Shown: positions 52,165-60,636 of the stretch, piece after piece | How positions within the stretch are numbered: the stretch's first letter is position 1 | Layout of the letters: each line of letters begins with the position of its first letter | DNA from: Hohaiivirga grylli | Lineage (GTDB): Bacteria; Pseudomonadota; Alphaproteobacteria; Rhizobiales; Beijerinckiaceae | Direction of reading: 5' to 3' | NCBI RefSeq assembly: GCF_039655745.1 | Contig: NZ_JBBYXI010000002.1 | Coordinates: forward strand, 186,001 to 250,000 | DNA length: 64,000 nucleotides | Made by a program: the position numbers and the translations under genes | The notes under the pieces: model-generated | Seen by the model: the letters and a program-made list of their open reading frames with translations, nothing else | The model's database searches: none | What the model was told of the DNA's origin: nothing

Positions 52165-52965
52165 ATGTTACCAGTTTCAATTTTCTTCATAACCAAAAAT
52201 GAAGTTGACCGCCTTGGAGATGCTATTCGGGCCGTCAGAGAGCTTTCTGACGACATTATTGTTGTCGATTCAGGCTCAACAGATGGCACTCAGGCTCTGG
52301 CAGAAGAACTTGGCGCGCGTGTAATCTATAATCCATGGCCGGGTTTTGGCCCTCAGAAACGTTTTGCTGAGGAGCAGTGCCGTTATGACTGGCTGTTAAA
52401 TCTTGACGCCGATGAGGTTGTCTCTCCTGCACTTTTAGCAGAAATACGTAAGCTGTTTGCCAATGGTGAACCACCATTGAAAGCTTATGGCCTGCCAATT
52501 GTTGAAATATTTCCCGGTGAGATTGAGCCTCATCCCTGGGCGTATTCACTTGCTCCTGTTCGCCTTTATCGGAAGGATGCGGGCCGTTATTCCACGTCAA
52601 TCGTACATGACCGGGTTGATCTGGCTGAGGGTGTCAAAGCGGGGAAGTTAAAGGGGCGAGTTCATCACCGTTCTGTTCGCTCGCTCGGAGCCCAGTTGGA
52701 CAAGCTGAACAAATACACTGAACAGCAGGCTGATGATCTGGAAATGCGTGGTGTCTCTATTCCGACGTGGCGTGTGTATTTCGAATTACCAGCTAACTTT
52801 TTCAAAGCCTATTTTGGGCGCCGTCATTTTGCGCGCGGTACTTATGGCTTCCTGACTGCAATCAACTATGCCATTGCACGGCATCTGCGTATGGCTAAGC
52901 ATTACGAGCGTCGTCGTTTTGGTAAGCTGGATAGTGACCAGACCAAAGAAAAAACAAAAGACTGA
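52165..52965 (+). CDS. Family 2 glycosyltransferase, WaaE/KdtX-like
   Basis: 266 residues with the GT-A features VSIFFITKNEVDRLGDAIRAV, IIVVDSGSTDGT (about 31-42) and LLNLDADEVVS (metal-binding DxD region, about 75-86). The remaining part resembles the LPS core glucosyltransferase WaaE (EPHPWAYSLAPVRLYRK, STSIVHDRVDL). It probably adds a sugar to LPS core at the cytoplasmic side of the inner membrane. Its TGA stop abuts the opposing transporter's stop with no bases between. Confidence 0.88.
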   Translation: MLPVSIFFITKNEVDRLGDAIRAVRELSDDIIVVDSGSTDGTQALAEELGARVIYNPWPGFGPQKRFAEEQCRYDWLLNLDADEVVSPALLAEIRKLFANGEPPLKAYGLPIVEIFPGEIEPHPWAYSLAPVRLYRKDAGRYSTSIVHDRVDLAEGVKAGKLKGRVHHRSVRSLGAQLDKLNKYTEQQADDLEMRGVSIPTWRVYFELPANFFKAYFGRRHFARGTYGFLTAINYAIARHLRMAKHYERRRFGKLDSDQTKEKTKD

Positions 52966-54276
52966 TCAGCTCAGAGATGTATCTTTGGTCTCAATATCAA
53001 TGAATGCGCCAAGCAGAGCACCAATAACCAACAGGCCTGCAAATAGAGCGAGTGCGCCTGTAAAACTCTGAATAAACAGAAGTGCCATCGCAGACGGGGC
53101 TAGTAAACCACCAAAGCGTGCAACGGCCCCCGCTGTACCCATGCCTGTGGCCCGGTATTCAGTTGGGTAGAGCTCTGGCGTAAAGGCGTAAAGCGCCCCC
53201 CAGGTCCCTAGAAGCGCAAAGCTCATGATCATAATGGAAATTGCAACCAGAATGGGATTGTTGACAATAACAAACAGGAAGCAGCCAAGGGCACTGAACA
53301 GAAGAAATGCAATCAAGGTTGGTCTTCTGCCCCAGGCATCAACGCCGTATGCTGCAAGAGCATATCCCGGTAGTTGGGCTAATGCGACAGCAACCAGAAA
53401 ACCGTACCCTTTCACAAAGCCAAAACCTTCACCAGCAAGGCGGGCCGGAAGCCACACAAAGACGCCGTAATAGGATAGGGAGGTCAAAAACCAGATACCC
53501 ATAATCAGCAAAGTCCGTTTTCTGAGCTCTGGAGATAAAAGCCCATACGAGGCAGTCCTCGAAGGGAGGGAAATGGTATCAGTTTCGCCAAGCTGTTGTT
53601 GACCATTACGCAGGAGCATCTGATTGAAGACGTTTTTTGCCTCCAGCATTTTACCTGATTTCATCAGGAATAATGGAGATTCTGGTACGCCAAACCGTAA
53701 ATAAAAACCAATGATTGCCGGAAAGGCTGTCACGGCAAATACCCAGCGCCAGGCATCTTCAGCCCCTGCCGCACTTGCCGCCCATGCGGCAAGGCTGACG
53801 ATAATTGTGCCAACAGCCCAGAAGCTCTCAAGCCCGACAAGCCATTTGCCCCTTTTCTTCGGCGGCAGAAACTCGGCCATCATGGCATAATCGACAGGGA
53901 GGGTTCCACCGACCGCTGCACCGGTCAGAAAACGTAAAGCCAGTAAAGCTCCAAAGCTTGGAGCAAAGACAGACAGAAGCCCAAAGACAGCATCACAGGC
54001 AACAGTGATCAGTAATATGTTTCTTCGACCGAATTTATCAGCCAGTTTTCCGAAGCCGTAAGCACCAATCAGCATGCCGAGAAAGAACAGGGTTCCTGTT
54101 TGCAATGCTTCTGGGATTGAGAGGCCAAAGGTTGCTGCGATTGAGGTTGCCGTAAAACCAACAGCTAAAACCTGCATGGCATCTGCAGCCCAGACAAGTC
54201 CAAAAATACCAAGAAGGTGTTTCTGGAATGGCCCCGTTCCGGCACGGGTCAGTATTGTATCGATTGATAATTCCAT
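52966..54276 (-). CDS. MFS transporter, sugar porter / aromatic acid symporter-like
   Basis: 436 residues with about twelve helices. The loop-2 motif is KLADKFGRRNILLITV (about 79-94), its second-half copy is GVDAWGRRPTLIAF, and the PESPLFL / PTEYRATGMG signatures match the metabolite:H+ symporter branch of the sugar porter-like MFS. The substrate cannot be told. Stop codons of this and the glycosyltransferase together read TGATCA at 52963-52968. Confidence 0.87.
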   Translation of the reverse strand: MELSIDTILTRAGTGPFQKHLLGIFGLVWAADAMQVLAVGFTATSIAATFGLSIPEALQTGTLFFLGMLIGAYGFGKLADKFGRRNILLITVACDAVFGLLSVFAPSFGALLALRFLTGAAVGGTLPVDYAMMAEFLPPKKRGKWLVGLESFWAVGTIIVSLAAWAASAAGAEDAWRWVFAVTAFPAIIGFYLRFGVPESPLFLMKSGKMLEAKNVFNQMLLRNGQQQLGETDTISLPSRTASYGLLSPELRKRTLLIMGIWFLTSLSYYGVFVWLPARLAGEGFGFVKGYGFLVAVALAQLPGYALAAYGVDAWGRRPTLIAFLLFSALGCFLFVIVNNPILVAISIMIMSFALLGTWGALYAFTPELYPTEYRATGMGTAGAVARFGGLLAPSAMALLFIQSFTGALALFAGLLVIGALLGAFIDIETKDTSLS

Positions 54277-54384
54277 ATCGGTTTTATAGGTGAGAGCTTA
54301 GCATTATGCTTTTCTCATATAGTATGATTGTGGAACAGCATTTCCAGACTATTTTGAAGATATTTCATATATTTCGGATTTGAA

Positions 54385-54894
54385 GTGCGTATGGTGATGG
54401 AGAGTGCTTATCAGGAGGTGAGGGATTTCATCCTTCGCTCAGCAAGCGTAAGCCGCGCCCTGCAGGATATATGTCAAAACGATATCCATGCTCACGTAAA
54501 TGAAAATAATATCTGTTCTTTTTTTCCTGATATTCGCTCTAGGCTCAAACTGAGAACCGATGAGCAGATATCATATCGCTCTGTATGTCTGTATAGCCAT
54601 GAAACCGAGCTCGTATGCGCTGAAATCTGGTACAGAGGTGAGCTCTTGTCTGCTCCGATGCTGGATGAACTGGCGAAAACGGATAGACCATTCGGTATTG
54701 TGGTCAGTCCATTGGGTGTAACCCGGCGTATATTATCCGTTGCGGAAGAAGATGGGTCATGCATCTTCAGCTGTCAGGCCGTACTTCTGACAGATAATGA
54801 AAAACCCCTCGCATTTGTTTGCGAGAGGTTTCTGGATAAAATTTTGTCTGTTGCTGCTAGAGGAAATAACTTCTTATTTCGCAACAATAAGTAG
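54385..54894 (+). CDS. Chorismate lyase-like (UbiC fold) protein
   Basis: 169 residues. The segment YRSVCLYSHETELVCAEIWYR followed by DELAKTDRPFGIVV resembles the chorismate pyruvate-lyase/UTRA fold, in which substrate binding involves the strand after the first and the RPFG step. If active it would make 4-hydroxybenzoate for ubiquinone. Similarity is partial and judged by eye. The start is unsure: GTG 54385, ATG 54391 and ATG 54397 are in frame. The 3' end overlaps the convergent MaoC gene by 21 bases. Confidence 0.6.
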   Translation: MRMVMESAYQEVRDFILRSASVSRALQDICQNDIHAHVNENNICSFFPDIRSRLKLRTDEQISYRSVCLYSHETELVCAEIWYRGELLSAPMLDELAKTDRPFGIVVSPLGVTRRILSVAEEDGSCIFSCQAVLLTDNEKPLAFVCERFLDKILSVAARGNNFLFRNNK

Positions 54895-55326
54895 CAGCCA
54901 CTCAGCAATAAGAGCAGGCTTTTCCTGCCCCTCAATCTCAACTGTTGTCTGATAAGTTAGAAGTTCACCGCCGCTTTTGTTCTCGACTTTTGACAGGGTG
55001 AAATGTCCGCGGATTTTTGAACCGGTGCGTACCGGATTTACAAAGCGCACTTTATCAAAGCCATAATTAATCATGACTTCATTCGCTTCGAGTGCTGGCA
55101 TAACTTCATTGCCAAGCTTGGTCAGCCAGGAGAGTGTCAGAAAACCATGTGCGATGGTTCCGCCAAAAGGCGTCTCGCTGGCAGCACGTGCCGGGTCAAT
55201 ATGGATGAACTGGTGGTCATCAATCACATCAGCAAACTGGTTCACTGTTGTCTGGGACAACTCATTCCAGCCCGATACAAGTTCCTGACCAATAAGAGAG
55301 TGATAATCTGCCACGATAAGCTCCAT
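54874..55326 (-). CDS. MaoC family dehydratase ((R)-specific enoyl-CoA hydratase-like)
   Basis: 150 residues, a single hot-dog fold. The hydratase-2 catalytic Asp and His are seen in DVIDDHQFIHIDPARA (about 36-51), followed by FGGTIAHGFLTLSWL. Members hydrate trans-2-enoyl-CoA to the (R)-3-hydroxyacyl form, feeding polyhydroxyalkanoate or fatty-acid metabolism. ATG 55326 is taken as the start. The 3' end overlaps the convergent gene at 54385 by 21 bases. Confidence 0.9.
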   Translation of the reverse strand: MELIVADYHSLIGQELVSGWNELSQTTVNQFADVIDDHQFIHIDPARAASETPFGGTIAHGFLTLSWLTKLGNEVMPALEANEVMINYGFDKVRFVNPVRTGSKIRGHFTLSKVENKSGGELLTYQTTVEIEGQEKPALIAEWLLLIVAK

Positions 55327-55582
55327 CAATATTTATGATGACTGAATAGCATGACGGCTTAGAGCTATGCAAAAGATTGTTGTAGTAAGATACTGCCCGA
55401 TCAAGGGTTTAAGGTCGCATGGGTAAAACCTGTTTATCCTGCCAAACAAAACAGTTCTTTGACCAGATATGCTCTGTCATCTTGTTTGATGTTTTTTTGA
55501 TGCTGTATCAAAGATGCCATGCGCCGTGATAGGCGAGCAAATAAGTTTGATATTTTGGAAGAACTTTCAGACAGCCACAAAG

Positions 55583-55675
55583 TGGCGGAGACGGGGGGAT
55601 TCGAACCCCCGATACGGGTTTAAGCCGTATAACGGTTTAGCAAACCGGCGCCTTCAGCCACTCGGCCACGTCTCC
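55583..55675 (-). tRNA. tRNA-Ser (GCT)
   Basis: A 93-base class II tRNA with long variable arm and encoded CCA. The acceptor GGAGACG pairs with CGTCTCC. The anticodon stem-loop CGGTTTGCTAAACCG carries GCT, and the T arm GGGGGTTCGAATCCCCC is intact. Confidence 0.97.
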
Positions 55676-55902
55676 ACGCGTGCATCCATAGGATTTCTAT
55701 TTTGTGCGGTCAATGCCATTCCGCATTAGAACCCCATAAATTTAAGCATTCTTCAGAGTTTGAAGATTGTAATTTTGTAGCTAAGTTTTTGATATATATG
55801 TATTTTATTTTATTTTTGGAAATCAAGAAATTTTCTGGATTATGGCTATATAAAACAAAAAGTGTAATAAGCTTTTGAAACTTAAAATATTATGGCGACC
55901 TT

Positions 55903-56598
55903 TCAGGTATTTTTCTGCGCAAGGGCTTTTAAGGCTTCCAGATTCGTTATGCTGATTCTTTTACGCCCGCTTTTTACAATGGAGCGGCTTTCCCAATTAC
56001 TGAGAATACGGCTGACTGTATGAAGCGTATTTCCGGTCATTTCTGCAATATCCTGACGGCTGATCGGAAAAGTAATCTCTGTATTTTCGCCGACCTGCCG
56101 ACCGGAGTTCTGGCTTAAATCGAGTAAGACGTTTGCAATCCGTTGCTCGGATGATTGTGTTGTCAGTTCAATGATACGGGTATGTGTCTGCTGCAGTTTT
56201 CTGCCAAGTATTTTCAGCATCTTGTCTGCGAGTTTTGGAACATCTTTCATTAAAGGATGCCAATTGGAAGAAGGCCAGCATAGAATAATACTATCGATCG
56301 CAGCTGTTGCGGTTGCCGGGTATCTATCAATTCCTATGGCTTCTGTAATACCGAAAAACTCTCCCGGGTTAATATAGCGGACACCAATCTGCTTTCCCTC
56401 TGGGGTGATTTTTGTGACGCGGATATGACCATGGAGCAAAAAGAAATAGGAGTGAGCCGGGGCGCTCTGCTCAAAAATAATCTCGCCTATAGGGTATCTA
56501 AGCGATTTGGCATTATTAAGGACGAGGTTGAGTTCTTGTGTTGAAAAGCTTTCGAAGACCGGAAAATCTGCAATAAGAGTATGATTGATATTACTCAT
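55903..56598 (-). CDS. Crp/Fnr family transcription regulator
   Basis: 231 residues. The N-terminal cyclic-nucleotide-binding-type beta roll (about 10-130) includes GEIIFEQSAPAHSYFFLLHGHIRV and NPGEFFGITEA. A long dimer helix is followed by a winged helix with SRQDIAEMTGNTLHTVSRILSNWE (about 180-203). The N-terminus lacks the Cys cluster of FNR, so it is not an obvious iron-sulfur sensor. It is closest in appearance to the NnrR/DNR-type or cAMP-independent group. It is divergent from the ABC-F gene. Confidence 0.88.
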   Translation of the reverse strand: MSNINHTLIADFPVFESFSTQELNLVLNNAKSLRYPIGEIIFEQSAPAHSYFFLLHGHIRVTKITPEGKQIGVRYINPGEFFGITEAIGIDRYPATATAAIDSIILCWPSSNWHPLMKDVPKLADKMLKILGRKLQQTHTRIIELTTQSSEQRIANVLLDLSQNSGRQVGENTEITFPISRQDIAEMTGNTLHTVSRILSNWESRSIVKSGRKRISITNLEALKALAQKNT

Positions 56599-56806
56599 AA
56601 GAATCTTTAGGGCCCTTGCTATAGATTTTAGTCGCTTATAGCTCTGGTTTGAAGAGAATAAGAAATCAATATGTAATTTCTGCTACCCTGCGGTTCATAT
56701 CTGACTTTTGTTAGGATATGTCTTACAAAGAGAAGTTAGATTAAATTCACGCAAATAGATATCCATTGTTTTGGATATTCACTTGGTTTGGGAAATAACG
56801 GTAAAT

Positions 56807-58621
56807 ATGGCTGTTCCACCACTTTTAACTCTGCAGGGTGTTGCTTTGACCTTCGGCGGAACGCCGCTGATTGAGAATGCTGAACTGTCTGTTTCTCCGG
56901 GGGAGCGCGCCTGTCTGGTTGGACGCAATGGTTCAGGTAAATCAACGCTCCTTAAAATTGCAGCGGGCTTGGTACAGCCAGATCAGGGTGAGCGCTTCCT
57001 GCAACCGGCAACAACAATCCGCTATCTGGCACAAGAGCCTGATCTGTCGGCTTATGAAACAACATTAGCATTTGTTGAAGCAGGTCTTGGACCGGGTGAT
57101 GATTTATACCGGGCGCAATACTGTCTTGAGCAGTTGGGAATGACAGGTCAGGAAAATCCTGCCCAGCTTTCAGGAGGGGAGGCGCGTCGTGCAGCCTTGG
57201 CACAGGTTCTGGCGCCGATGCCAGATATTCTCCTGCTGGATGAGCCGACCAATCACCTTGATTTGCCAGCCATTGAATGGCTTGAGCAGGAACTGAAATC
57301 AAGCAGGTCTGCACTGATCTTAATCAGCCATGACCGTAGGTTTCTCGAAAACCTTTCTCAGTCAACGATGTGGCTGGATCGTGGTAAAACCCATTATATG
57401 AGCCGCGGTTTCTCTGCCTTTGAAGAATGGCGGGACGATATTCTCGCCCAGGAAGAGCGGGAACGTCATAAACTGGATCGCAAACTTGTCGCGGAGGCAG
57501 ACTGGCTTCGTTATGGTGTTACGGCACGGCGTAAACGTAACGTTCGCAGATTAGCCAACCTACATGCCCTTCGTCAGGAGCGGCGTGATCAGCGTCAGGT
57601 TGTTGGTAATGTAGCAATGACAATTACTGAGGCTGAAGGTTCAGGCTCAATGGTTGTTGAGGCCGATGCAATTTCCAAAAGCTATGATAGCCGCCCAATT
57701 GTTTCAAAGCTCTCACTTCGTGTCATGCGTGGAGACAGGCTTGGTATTGTTGGTGCAAACGGGGCCGGAAAAACAACATTATTAAAACTGCTCACAGGCG
57801 AGTTGGAGCCGGACGAGGGCAATATCCGTCTTGGCACTAATCTGGAGATGGTTACACTGGACCAGCAGCGTTCAAGCCTGAAACCAGATTGGACTGTTTC
57901 TGAAACCTTGACGGGTGGGCGTGGTGATACCGTTATGGTTGGCGGTCAGCCCAAGCATGTCATCGGTTATATGAAAGACTTTCTCTTTTCTCCGGAACAG
58001 GCGCGTACGCCAGTATCGGTTCTGTCGGGTGGTGAGAGAAATCGTCTGATGCTGGCCAGAGCCTTGAGCCGTCCATCAAATCTTCTGATTTTAGACGAAC
58101 CGACCAATGATCTTGATCTTGAAACTCTTGATCTCCTTGAGGAGATGATTGACGAGTATAAGGGCACAGTTCTTGTCGTCAGCCATGATCGTGATTTTCT
58201 TGATCGTACTGTCAGTTCCGTTCTTGTTGCTGAAGGTGAAGGAAAATGGATTGAATACGCAGGTGGCTATACTGATATGCTTTCCCAGCGAGGGCATGGT
58301 GTAGAAGCCCGCAGTATTGAAAAGGTCAAGAAGCCAAAACCTGCAAATCCTCAGAATCAACCTAAGCCGGAAAGCAATCGTAGAAAGCTTAATTTCCGTG
58401 AGCAGCATGATTTAAAGATTCTGCCAGAAAAGATCGCTGAACTTGAAGAGCTTGCCGCTAAACTCCAGCTGAAACTGGATGATCCAGATTTGTATGCACG
58501 GGACTCAAAACTCTTCTCGCAGATCACAGATAAGCTGGGACAGGTGCAAAGTGAGCTGGCTTCCTGTGAAGACCGGTGGCTGGAACTTGAAATGCTCCGG
58601 CAGGAAATTGAAGAGACTTAA
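56807..58621 (+). CDS. ABC-F family ATPase, Uup-like
   Basis: 604 residues with two ATPase domains and no membrane helices. Domain 1 has GRNGSGKST and LSGGEARRAALAQ with LLLDEPTNHLD. Domain 2 has GANGAGKTT and LSGGERNRLMLARAL with LILDEPTNDLD. The linker is basic (LRYGVTARRKRNVRRLANL), and the C-terminal coiled coil (about 530-604) follows a Pro/Lys-rich bridge. This is the soluble translation-factor or DNA-associated Uup branch. ATG 56807 gives the normal start; an in-frame TTG at 56771 is rejected. Confidence 0.92.
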   Translation: MAVPPLLTLQGVALTFGGTPLIENAELSVSPGERACLVGRNGSGKSTLLKIAAGLVQPDQGERFLQPATTIRYLAQEPDLSAYETTLAFVEAGLGPGDDLYRAQYCLEQLGMTGQENPAQLSGGEARRAALAQVLAPMPDILLLDEPTNHLDLPAIEWLEQELKSSRSALILISHDRRFLENLSQSTMWLDRGKTHYMSRGFSAFEEWRDDILAQEERERHKLDRKLVAEADWLRYGVTARRKRNVRRLANLHALRQERRDQRQVVGNVAMTITEAEGSGSMVVEADAISKSYDSRPIVSKLSLRVMRGDRLGIVGANGAGKTTLLKLLTGELEPDEGNIRLGTNLEMVTLDQQRSSLKPDWTVSETLTGGRGDTVMVGGQPKHVIGYMKDFLFSPEQARTPVSVLSGGERNRLMLARALSRPSNLLILDEPTNDLDLETLDLLEEMIDEYKGTVLVVSHDRDFLDRTVSSVLVAEGEGKWIEYAGGYTDMLSQRGHGVEARSIEKVKKPKPANPQNQPKPESNRRKLNFREQHDLKILPEKIAELEELAAKLQLKLDDPDLYARDSKLFSQITDKLGQVQSELASCEDRWLELEMLRQEIEET

Positions 58622-58747
58622 AAACATATTGGTTTGATTATAGTTTTTCTAAAATGTTGTATTCTGGCGACATCCTCATGAAAAGAAAAATACACCACGA
58701 TAATTATCTATCTGGATAATTGTCATACGCTTTTTTCCCGTTAATGC

Positions 58748-58808
58748 TGAGCAACAGATTGAGCAATGAGTCAGGCTTTGACATGCAGTTTGCTCATTCA
58801 TTGCTCAA
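58748..58808. promoter_or_regulatory. Four copies of TGAGCAA/TTGCTCA before the first porin gene
   Basis: TGAGCAA occurs at 58748-58754 and 58760-58766, and TTGCTCA at 58790-58796 and 58801-58807. The inner pair extends to a perfect 11-bp dyad, TTGAGCAATGA (58759-58769) with TCATTGCTCAA (58798-58808). It ends 21 bases before the porin ATG. It may be an operator with paired sites, or a leader RNA hairpin. Confidence 0.5.
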
Positions 58809-58829
58809 GCGACATTGCGGAGAATTTAA

Positions 58830-60149
58830 ATGAAGGTCCTGAATAGAGTTCTGTTGGGTTCTGCTGTTGGTTTCTGTGTTGTGACCTCAGCCAATGCAGC
58901 TGATCTACCTTCTGTTAAATCTGCGCCAGTTGAATATGTTCGTGTCTGTTCAGAGGCCGGGCAGGGTTTCTTCTATCTGCCAGGGTCAGATACATGTGTG
59001 CAGATTGGCGGACGTGTTCGCGCAGATACGGCATATATTCAGACAAACAGCCGTAACAATGATGCTGTCAATTTTTCAGCTTCCGCACGTATTAATCTCG
59101 ATGTTCGTACGAATACACCATATGGTCTTGCGCGTGCTTACCTTCGTTATAATCTTGGTCGTGCAGACGGTAACTACGGCGACGGTTTTAATAATGGGAC
59201 AACGGGCACATCCAATTATGGTGGGCTGGATCTGGCCTATATCCAGTTTGCAGGCCTAACGGCTGGTCGTATTCAGTCATTCTTTGATTTTTATGCGAAT
59301 AATTACAATTTTGCGACAATCCGTAACTCTGACGTGAATACACAGGTTTTGGCTTATACTGCAAACTTTGGTGGCGGCTGGTCGCTGACGCTTGGTATCG
59401 AAGATGGCAGCGAGCGTCGCGTCTATAGTGATAATAGCTATCTTCGCTCCTATGGTATCGCAAGTGCGGGGCAGTCTGTTCCTGATGTTGTAGGAGCATT
59501 GCTGGTTGAGCAGGATTGGGGTTCGGCACAATTATCCGCGGCTCTGCACCAGATTAGACCTGTGTATGTTACGGGCGTTGATGGTTATTACCATGATACC
59601 AAGTACGGTTTTGCCGTGCATGGTGGTGTTAAATTCAACCTTTCATCACTGGCGCCCGGAAGCGAACTCTGGATTGAAGGAGCTTATGCTGATGGCGCTA
59701 TCGGCTATCTAGGAGCAGGAAGCTATGGCTTCACGCAAGGTGGTGTCGCTCTTCCCATGACCGATGCATTTATTGATGCGAATGGTCGTATGAAGAAAGC
59801 TAAAGGCTGGTCGGCAATGGTTGATCTGCTACACTATTGGACGCCATCAGTTCGTCAGAATATCTTCGCTTCCTATATGCAGCTTGAATATGGCCGTGGT
59901 GGATATACGACTTACAGCCTGCCTGAACTGGGAACATTTAATGTCGGATTCGTTGACGCCAATGAATGGCGTATCGGTTCCAACATAATCTGGTCACCAA
60001 TCAAGAACTTCGATATTGGTGCTGAGGTTCTTTACACGCGTCTTGATCCGAAGAACCGTGTTCTTAGCGATAATGCAAAAGGCGGGTTTAAGGCCATCAG
60101 CTCGGATGATTCATGGCAGGGCCGCTTACGCGTACAACGTGACTTCTGA
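58830..60149 (+). CDS. Porin, Omp2b/alphaproteobacterial type
   Basis: 439 residues. The signal peptide (about 1-23, ...SANAADLP) leads to the conserved mature start with KSAPVEYVRVC, then the Cys-bearing QGFFYLPGSDTCVQIGGRVRAD. The body is a 16-strand barrel ending GRLRVQRDF with the terminal Phe. It would form trimeric channels in the outer membrane. ATG 58830 has GGAG at 58819-58822. A second porin of the same family follows in tandem; the two have separate terminators. Confidence 0.92.
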   Translation: MKVLNRVLLGSAVGFCVVTSANAADLPSVKSAPVEYVRVCSEAGQGFFYLPGSDTCVQIGGRVRADTAYIQTNSRNNDAVNFSASARINLDVRTNTPYGLARAYLRYNLGRADGNYGDGFNNGTTGTSNYGGLDLAYIQFAGLTAGRIQSFFDFYANNYNFATIRNSDVNTQVLAYTANFGGGWSLTLGIEDGSERRVYSDNSYLRSYGIASAGQSVPDVVGALLVEQDWGSAQLSAALHQIRPVYVTGVDGYYHDTKYGFAVHGGVKFNLSSLAPGSELWIEGAYADGAIGYLGAGSYGFTQGGVALPMTDAFIDANGRMKKAKGWSAMVDLLHYWTPSVRQNIFASYMQLEYGRGGYTTYSLPELGTFNVGFVDANEWRIGSNIIWSPIKNFDIGAEVLYTRLDPKNRVLSDNAKGGFKAISSDDSWQGRLRVQRDF

Positions 60150-60164
60150 TGCTCTGAATTTCTG

Positions 60165-60197
60165 AAAAAGGCTCCGCATCTGAACGGAGCCTTTTTT
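60165..60197 (+). terminator. Rho-independent terminator after the first porin
   Basis: AGGCTCCG (60169-60176) pairs with CGGAGCCT (60185-60192) across CATCTGAA, followed by T. Confidence 0.9.
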
Positions 60198-60636
60198 ATA
60201 CAATTTCGAATCAAATAAAGTTATTAAGTGCCTCAAAAACGGAAATTAACCGGATTTTAATATTTAATAAAAGGTTAATGAAAAATGCGGTTTCAAAAAA
60301 TATCTTAATACAAATTAATTCTCCTTAATAATTTTAATTCTTTGAAAATATTAATAAAATAATTATTCGTATTGTGAGTAGGGAAATGGTTAACAGCATG
60401 ATTGGTAGTGTGTCATTCATGCCACATGGCTGGGAAAAGCCCTATTTCTCCCCACCCTGAGACATATCGTCAGTTGCCTCTGCTGTTTCAATCAGTAATG
60501 TGAGCACCACGACAGGGGCATCCCAGTCGGGCTCAGTCATCAATGCTGGTGATTGAGTGGAGGGGAAAAGGGTAACCGCTAATTGAGATATGCGGTTATT
60601 TTGCCCCAAGGGTCTCGAAAATTTTGGAGGTTTCAC
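60198..60636. other. Leader and spacer between the two porins
   Basis: About 440 bases. From 60200 to 60375 it is very AT-rich. From about 60440 it is GC-richer and includes the stem TAACCGC (60573-60579) with GCGGTTA (60592-60598), followed by TTATTTT, which resembles an attenuator 38 bases before the second porin start. No gene could be supported. A minus-strand frame of 64 codons is open from 60636 to 60442, but it overlaps the porin leader. Confidence 0.5.

Noticed and set aside
55514..55729. Open frame of 71 codons on the plus strand
   Set aside because: It reads through the antisense of tRNA-Ser and has no ribosome-binding site or family likeness.
60442..60636. Minus-strand frame of 64 codons between the two porins
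   Set aside because: It starts within the ribosome-binding site and leader of the second porin, has no recognisable product, and covers a plus-strand leader hairpin.
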